From Sipunculus nudus (lineage: Eukaryota > Annelida > Sipuncula > Golfingiida > Sipunculidae): 64,000 bases of DNA. Both the position numbers and the translations under genes were made by a program. Below the pieces are notes generated by a model. That model ran no database searches and was not told where the DNA came from. It was given only the letters and a program-made list of their open reading frames with translations. Of this stretch, positions 57,401 to 64,000 are shown in pieces. The stretch lies in contig CM049317.1 in assembly GCA_026874595.1 (NCBI GenBank), forward strand, positions 985,108 to 1,049,107, read 5' to 3'. Position 1 is the stretch's first letter; every line of letters begins with the position of its first letter.

Positions 57401-60400
57401 AGGGACATTACATCAAACACAGTCGCTTTGTAACAAGACTTCTGTCAGAGGGATATTACATCTAACACAGTCACTTTGTAACAAGACTTCCGTCAGAGGG
57501 ATATTACATATAACACAGTCACTTTGTAACAAGACTTCTGTCAGAGGGACATTACATCTTACACAGTCACTTTGTAACAAGACTTCCGTCAGAGGGATAT
57601 TACATCTAACACAGTCACTTTGTAACAAGACTTCTGTCAGAGGGATGTTACATTAAACACAGTCGCTCAGTAACAAGACTTCTGTCAGAGGGACATTACA
57701 TCAAACACAGTCGCTTTGTAACAAGACTTCTGTCAGAGGGATATTACATTAAACACAGTCGCTCAGTAACAAGACTTCTGTCAGAGGGACATTACATCAA
57801 ACACAGTCACTTTGTAACAAGACTTCTGTCAGAGGGATTTTACATTTAACACAGTCGCTCAGTAACAAGACTTCTGTCAGAGGGACATTACATCTAACAC
57901 AGTCACTTTGTAACAAGATTCTGTCAGAGGGATATTACATTAAACACATTCGCTCAGTAACAAGACTTCTGTCAGAGGGACATTACATCAAACACAGTCA
58001 CTTTGTAACAAGACTTCTGTCAGAGGGATTTCACATTAAACACAGTAGCTCAGTAACAAGACTTCAGTCAGAGGGACATTACATCAAACACAGTCGCTTT
58101 GTAACAAGACTTCTGTCAGAGGGACATTACATCAAACACAGTCTCTTTGTAACAAGACTTCTGTTAGAGGGATTTTACATTAAACACAGTAGCTCAGTAA
58201 CAAGACTTCAGTCAGAGGGACATAACATCAAACACAGTCGCTTTGTAACAAGACTTCTGTCAGAGGGATTTTACATTAAACACAGTCGCTCAGTAACAAG
58301 ACTTCTGTCAGAGGGACATTACATCAAACACAGTCACATTGTAACAAGACTTCTGTCAGAGGGATATTACATTAAACACAGTCGCTCAGTAACAAGACTT
58401 CAGTCAGAGGGACATTACATCAAACACAGTCGCTTTGTAACAAGACTTCTGTCAGAGGGATTTTACATTAAACACAGTCGCTCAGTAACAAGACTTCAGT
58501 CAGAGGGACATTACATCAAACACAGTCACTTTGTAACAAGACTTCTGTCAGAGGGATTTTAAATTAAACACAGTAGCTCAGTAACAAGACTTCAGTCAGA
58601 GGGACATTATATCAAACACAGTCGCTTTGTAACAAGACTTCTGTCAGAGGGATTTTACATTAAACACAGTCGCTCAGTAACAAGACTTCAGTCAGAGGGA
58701 CATAACATCAAACACAGTCGCTTTGTAACAAGACTTCTGTCAGAGGGATTTTACATTAAACACAGTCGCTCAGTAACAAGACTTCTGTCAGAGGGACATT
58801 ACATCAAACACAGTCACATTGTAACAAGACTTCTGTCAGAGGGATATTACATTAAACACAGTCGCTCAGTAACAAGACTTCTGTCAGAGGGACATTACAT
58901 CAAACACAGTCGCTTTGTAACAAGACTTCTGTCAGAGGGATATTACATCTAACACAGTCACTTTGTAACAAGACTTCCGTCAGAGGGATATTACATCTGA
59001 CACAGTCACTTTGTAACAAGACTTCTGTCAGAGGGATATTACATCTTACACAGTCACTTTGTAACAAGACTTCCGTCAGAGGGATATTACATCTAACACA
59101 GTCACTTTGTAACAAGACTTCTGTCAGAGGGATTTTACATTAAACACAGTAGCTCAGTAACAAGACTTCAGTCAGAGGGACATTACATCAAACACAGTCG
59201 CTTTGTAACAAGACTTCTGTCAGAGGGATTTTACATTAAACACAGTCGCTCAGTAACAAGACTTCTGTCAGAGGGACATTACATCAAACACAGTCACTTT
59301 GTAACAAGACTTCTGTCAGAGGGATATCACATTAAACACAGTCGCTCAGTAACAAGACCTCAGTCAGAGGGACATTACATCAAACACAGTCGCTTTGTAA
59401 CAAGACTTCTGTCAGAGGGATTTTACATTAAACACAGTCGCTCAGTAACAAGACTTCAGTCAGAGGGACATTACATCAAACACAGTCGCTTTGTAACAAG
59501 ACTTCTGTCAGAGGGATTTTACATTAAACACAGTCGCTCAGTAACAAGACTTCTGTCAGAGGGACATTACATCTTACACAGTCACTTTGTAACAAGACTT
59601 CCGTCAGAGGGATATAACATCTTACACAGTCGCTTTGTAACAAGACTTCCGTCAGAGGGATATTACATTAAACACAGTCACTTTGTAACAAGACTTCTGT
59701 CAGAGGGATATTATATTAAACACAGTCGCTCAGTAACAAGACTTCTGTCAGAGGGACATTACATCAAACACAGTCGCTTTGTAACAAGACTTCTGTCAGA
59801 GGGATATTACATTAAACACAGTCGCTCAGTAACAAGACTTCTGTCAGAGGGACATTACATCAAACACAGTCGCTTTGTAACAAGACTTCTGTCAGAGGGA
59901 TATTACATCTAACACAGTCACTTTGTAACAAGACTTCCGTCAGAGGGATATAACATCTTACACAGTCGCTTTGTAACAAGACTTCCGTCAGAGGGATATT
60001 ACATTAAACACAGTCACTTTGTAACAAGACTTCTGTCAGAGGGATATTACATTAAACACAGTCGCTCAGTAACAAGACTTCTGTCAGAGGGACATTACAT
60101 CTTACACAGTCACTTTGTAACAAGACTTCCGTCAGAGGGATATTACATCTAACACAGTCACTTTGTAACAAGACTTCTGTCAGAGGGATATTACATTAAA
60201 CACAGTCGCTCAGTAACAAGACTTCTGTCAGAGGGACATTACATCAAACACAGTCGCTTTGTAACAAGACTTCTGTCAGAGGGATATTACATTAAACACA
60301 GTCGCTCAGTAACAAGACTTCTGTCAGAGGGACATTACATCAAACACAGTCGCTTTGTAACAAGACTTCTGTCAGAGGGATTTTACATTTAACACAGTCG

Positions 60401-62520
60401 CTCAGTAACAAGACTTCTGTCAGAGGGACATTACATCAAACACAGTCACTTTGTAACAAGACTTCTGTCAGAGGGATTTTACATTAAACACAGTCGCTCA
60501 GTAACAAGACTTCTGTCAGAGGGACATTACATCAAACACAGTCGCTTTGTAACAAGACTTCTGTCAGAGGGATTTTACATTAAACACAGTCGCTCAGTAA
60601 CAAGACTTCTGTCAGAGGGACATTACATCAAACACAGTCGCTTTGTAACAAGACTTCTGTCAGAGGTATTTTACGTTAAACACAGTCGCTCAGTAACAAG
60701 ACTTCTGTCAGAGGGACATTACATCAAACACAGTCGCTTTGTAACAAGACTTCTGTCAGAGGGATTTTACATTAAACACAGTCGCCCAGTAACAAGACTT
60801 CTGTCAGAGGTACATTACATCAAACACAGTCGCTTTGTAACAAGACTTCCGTCAGAGGGACATTACATTAAACACAGTCGCTCAGTAACAAGACTTCTGT
60901 CAGAGGGACATTACATCAAACACAGTCGCTTTGTAACGAGACTTCTGTCAGAGGGATTTTACATTTAACACAGTCGCTCAGTAACAAGACTTCTGTCAGA
61001 GGGACATTACATCAAACACAGTCGCCTTGTAACAAGACTTCTGTCAGAGGAATATTACATTAAACACAGTCGCTCAGTAACAAGACTTCTGTCAGAGGGA
61101 CATTACATCAAACACAGTCGCTTTGTAACAAGACTTCTGTCAGAGGGATATTACATTAAACACAGTCGCTCAGTAACAAGACTTCTGTCAGAGGGACATT
61201 ACATCAAACAGTCGCTTTGTAACAAGACTTCTGTCAGAGGGATTTTACATTAAACACAGTCGCTCAGTAACAAGACTTCTGTCAGAGGGACATTACATCA
61301 AACACAGTCACTTTGTAACAAGACTTCTGTCAGAGGGATCTCACATTAAACACAGTCGCTCAGTAACAAGACTTCAGTCAGAGGGACATTACATCAAACA
61401 CAGTCGCTTTGTAACAAGACTTCTGTCAGAGGGATTTTACATTAAACACAGTCGCTCAGTAACAAGACTTCAGTCAGAGGGACATTACATCAAACACAGT
61501 CACTTTGTAACAAGACTTCTGTCAGAGGGATTTTACATTATACACAGTAGCTCAGTAACAAGACTTCAGTCAGAGGGACATTACATCAAACACAGTCGCT
61601 TTGTAACAAGACTTCTGTCAGAGGGATTTTACATTAAACACAGTCGCTCAGTAACAAGACTTCTGTCAGAGGGACATTACATCTTACACAGTCACTTTGT
61701 AACAAGACTTCCGTCAGAGGGATATAACATCTTACACAGTCGCTTTGTAACAAGACTTCCGTCAGAGGGATATTACATTAAACACAGTCACTTTGTAACA
61801 AGACTTCTGTCAGAGGGATATTACATTAAACACAGTCGCTCAGTAACAAGACTTCTGTCAGAGGGACATTACATCAAACACAGTCGCTTTGTAACAAGAC
61901 TTCTGTCAGAGGGATATTACATTAAACACAGTCGCTCAGTAACAAGACTTCTGTCAGAGGGACATTACATCAAACACAGTCGCTTTGTAACAAGACTTCT
62001 GTCAGAGGGATATTACATCTAACACAGTCACTTTGTAACAAGACTTCCGTCAGAGGGACATTACATCAAACACAGTCGCTTTGTAACAAGACTTCTGTCA
62101 GAGGGATTTTACATTTAACACAGTCGCTCAGTAACAAGACTTCTGTCAGAGGGACATTACATCAAACACAGTCGCCTTGTAACAAGACTTCTGTCAGAGG
62201 AATATTACATTAAACACAGTCGCTCAGTAACAAGACTTCTGTCAGAGGGACATTACATCAAACACAGTCGCTTTGTAACAAGACTTCTGTCAGAGGGATA
62301 TTACATTAAACACAGTCGCTCAGTAACAAGACTTCTGTCAGAAGGACATTACATCAAACAGTCGCTTTGTAACAAGACTTCTGTCAGAGGGATTTTACAT
62401 TAAACACAGTCGCCCAGTAACAAGACTTCTGTCAGAGGGACATTACATCAAACACAGTCACTTTGTAACAAGACTTTCGTCAGAGGGACATTACATCTTA
62501 CACAATCACTTTGTAACAAG
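54470..62520. repeat. 48-bp satellite array, about 167 copies, with 96- and 672-bp higher-order periods
   Basis: Units read TAACAAGACTTCTGTCAGAG, then GGACATTACATCAAACACAG, then TCGCTTTG. Two main types alternate (CATTACATC...CGCTTTG and TATTACATT...CGCTCAG), giving a 96-bp dimer. A variant block is repeated at 56741 and 57413, exactly 672 bp (14 units), and at 55397, 1344 bp earlier. Edge copies near 54.5 kb are more diverged. The 71-codon minus-strand frames inside it are repeat artefacts. Confidence 0.97.
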
Positions 62521-63330
62521 ATTTCTGCCCATATGTGCACACCGTGACAAATAAGCATCAGTCGGGATAATTGGATTCCAACCCCAATGGTCATACATTC
62601 TCAGTGGTGAAACCTTTCGATTTTTTAAGATTTTTAATTGATCTTTGCGCCAAGATGTATTTAGACTGATATATAGGTATGTAAGTGAATAAGTAACCGG
62701 CTGACGAGAGTGGGAGAACTCAACAATATGCACTGTTTATAACATTATAAGTGAATATAATATAAACGTTTTATTATGCTACAGGCACAAGTCACAGTCA
62801 AACATGTCAAGATACGCCCGTCAAGTTAACAAGAGTTTTTTCTTTTAATGGAGAAAAAACACATCCCTTGTAAAGTTTATGTGATCTTTATGAATAAACT
62901 TACATTTTTTTATGTAAGCTTCGGGCAGGCGAAGATTGTTCATTGATTATTAATAAATAAATATTTAATGATGAAAACCAAATCAAGACATTGTATCATC
63001 TATTATAAGCTCAGTATTGTTCAGTCAATTGTCGCTACATTTGAATGTAAAATGTTCTTTTTATTTTATGCGAAGTGTTATTGTTACCCCCTGATTGTGA
63101 TTCTGTGATTGAGTGATATTTGTTCATTTCTCAACGCAAAACATTTAAGTCATTTCCAAGGAATTGGCTCAAAGCCAGAATAATATTGTGTGGGTTACTA
63201 GTGTTGAAAGTATTCAGTTTTGTAAATACAAGCCATGACAAGGAGAAAAGGAATGGTGAAGTCTTCTTACCATTTCAGTGTTTATCTCTTATCAGAATCA
63301 CTGTTGCAAAGGGGATTGTAATTATCTTAG
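62521..63330. other. AT-rich spacer after the 48-bp satellite
   Basis: Nothing recognisable. The array ends abruptly at about 62520 into unique-looking sequence. Confidence 0.4.
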
Positions 63331-63331
63331 C

Positions 63332-63402
<71 letters not shown>
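63331..63402. repeat. (TA)n microsatellite
   Basis: About 35 TA units with one TG interruption. Confidence 0.93.
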
Positions 63403-63407
<5 letters not shown>

Positions 63408-64000
63408 ACGGAACCTTATAACAACAGATCACGTAATCGTGACCAGCACAAATTTTTTTACGGGGATAAAAAAATCAGTTTCCGAAACACTAGGTAGCAT
63501 GAAATGTCTAGGGGAATGAATAAAGAAATCAATGGCTTTTTGTTAACAAAACATTATAATTTATTCTTAGAACAATCCTAACATTACAATACACTAAATC
63601 AATACAGTTACACAGTATAACAGGAAGAAGGGGGCTGTACCCCCGAAAGCTTGTGTCAAGAGTAACAACACCAGCTAGTCTGCATTAATATATCATATAT
63701 CTACTTCACTTACTCACAGTATAACAATTATAAGAATGTACAGTACCAGAGTGTCCGGATCCTAGGCTTTGATTTCTGGATACCAACGCTGTCACAGCTC
63801 AACAAGAGTCCTTTAACACAAATAAACCAGATGAACAGTTCATGCAAATCCTTTTATAGTATAGTCCGATGTAATCTCGAAAACAATCTGTTGTAATCCA
63901 AAAGGGAAGTTCTGGTAATAACAGTAAGGCAAACTGAAGACTTATAAAGTCTGTAAAAGTCCGTAGAATATCTATAAGGTGCCAAAAAACAATGACGAGA
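63403..64000. mobile_element. Possible LTR or other element end beginning TGTTACGGAACC
   Basis: Right after the TA run the sequence changes to TGTTACGGAACC and continues to the window edge. TGTTACGGA-type starts are seen in some invertebrate LTRs, and AATAAA occurs at about 63520. The far end and any coding part are outside the window, so the class is unproven. Confidence 0.25.

Noticed and set aside
55397-59115. Several identical 71-codon minus-strand frames
   Set aside because: These are artefacts of the 48-bp satellite; their spacing simply reflects the higher-order repeat.

Overview
This is a 64 kb piece of an animal genome: AT-rich, with intron-split genes, GT-AG splice sites, AATAAA signals and very many minisatellites. 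The gene families (C-type-lectin-like receptors, PI-PLC-X-like proteins), a Tx1/L1-like LINE corpse and a repeat rich in TGACCTTTGACCT suggest a marine invertebrate, most likely a bivalve mollusc. The taxon is an inference. No bacterial genes, CRISPR arrays, rRNA or tRNA genes were recognised.

Layout. (1) 1-3350: MITE-like repeat ends and a diverged ~520 bp tandem duplication with weak minus-strand exon candidates. (2) 3354-7350 (+): receptor gene A, preceded by an 11-copy 61-bp array. (3) 8.9-11.4 kb: a large interspersed repeat carrying nuclear-receptor-like half sites. (4) 12.66-26.0 kb (+): receptor gene B, whose introns are swollen by 56-, 42-, 47-, 17- and 49-bp arrays. (5) 27.0-27.9 kb: a 106-bp array with CRE palindromes between the convergent genes B and C. 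(6) 35.76-29.01 kb (-): receptor gene C. (7) 38.6-40.56 kb: dead LINE with telomere-like micro-insertions. (8) 40.85-41.70 and 53.48-54.30 kb (+): two intronless PI-PLC-X-like genes that lack the catalytic histidines and start with a myristoylation consensus. (9) 38-bp, 38-bp, 60-bp and 48-bp arrays fill most of the rest; the last is an 8 kb satellite with 96- and 672-bp higher-order periods.

Genes A, B and C share one architecture: signal peptide exon, CTLD1 on two exons, CTLD2 on two exons, stalk, one transmembrane helix and a cytoplasmic tail, with nearly all extracellular junctions in phase 1. I rebuilt the exons by hand; the phases add up except at two places. B exon 4 has a frameshift, and C exon 4 has no usable phase-1 donor before a stop. 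The tails differ completely; C's carries two Tyr-Glu-Asn motifs, so the cluster looks like diversifying cell-surface recognition receptors.

The most unusual signal is that several arrays inside or beside these genes are built from splice sites. The 61-bp array repeats the acceptor of a gene A exon with its first ~20 coding bases. The 47-bp array begins inside the last codons of B exon 4 and repeats its donor. The 56- and 42-bp arrays repeat donor-consensus motifs.
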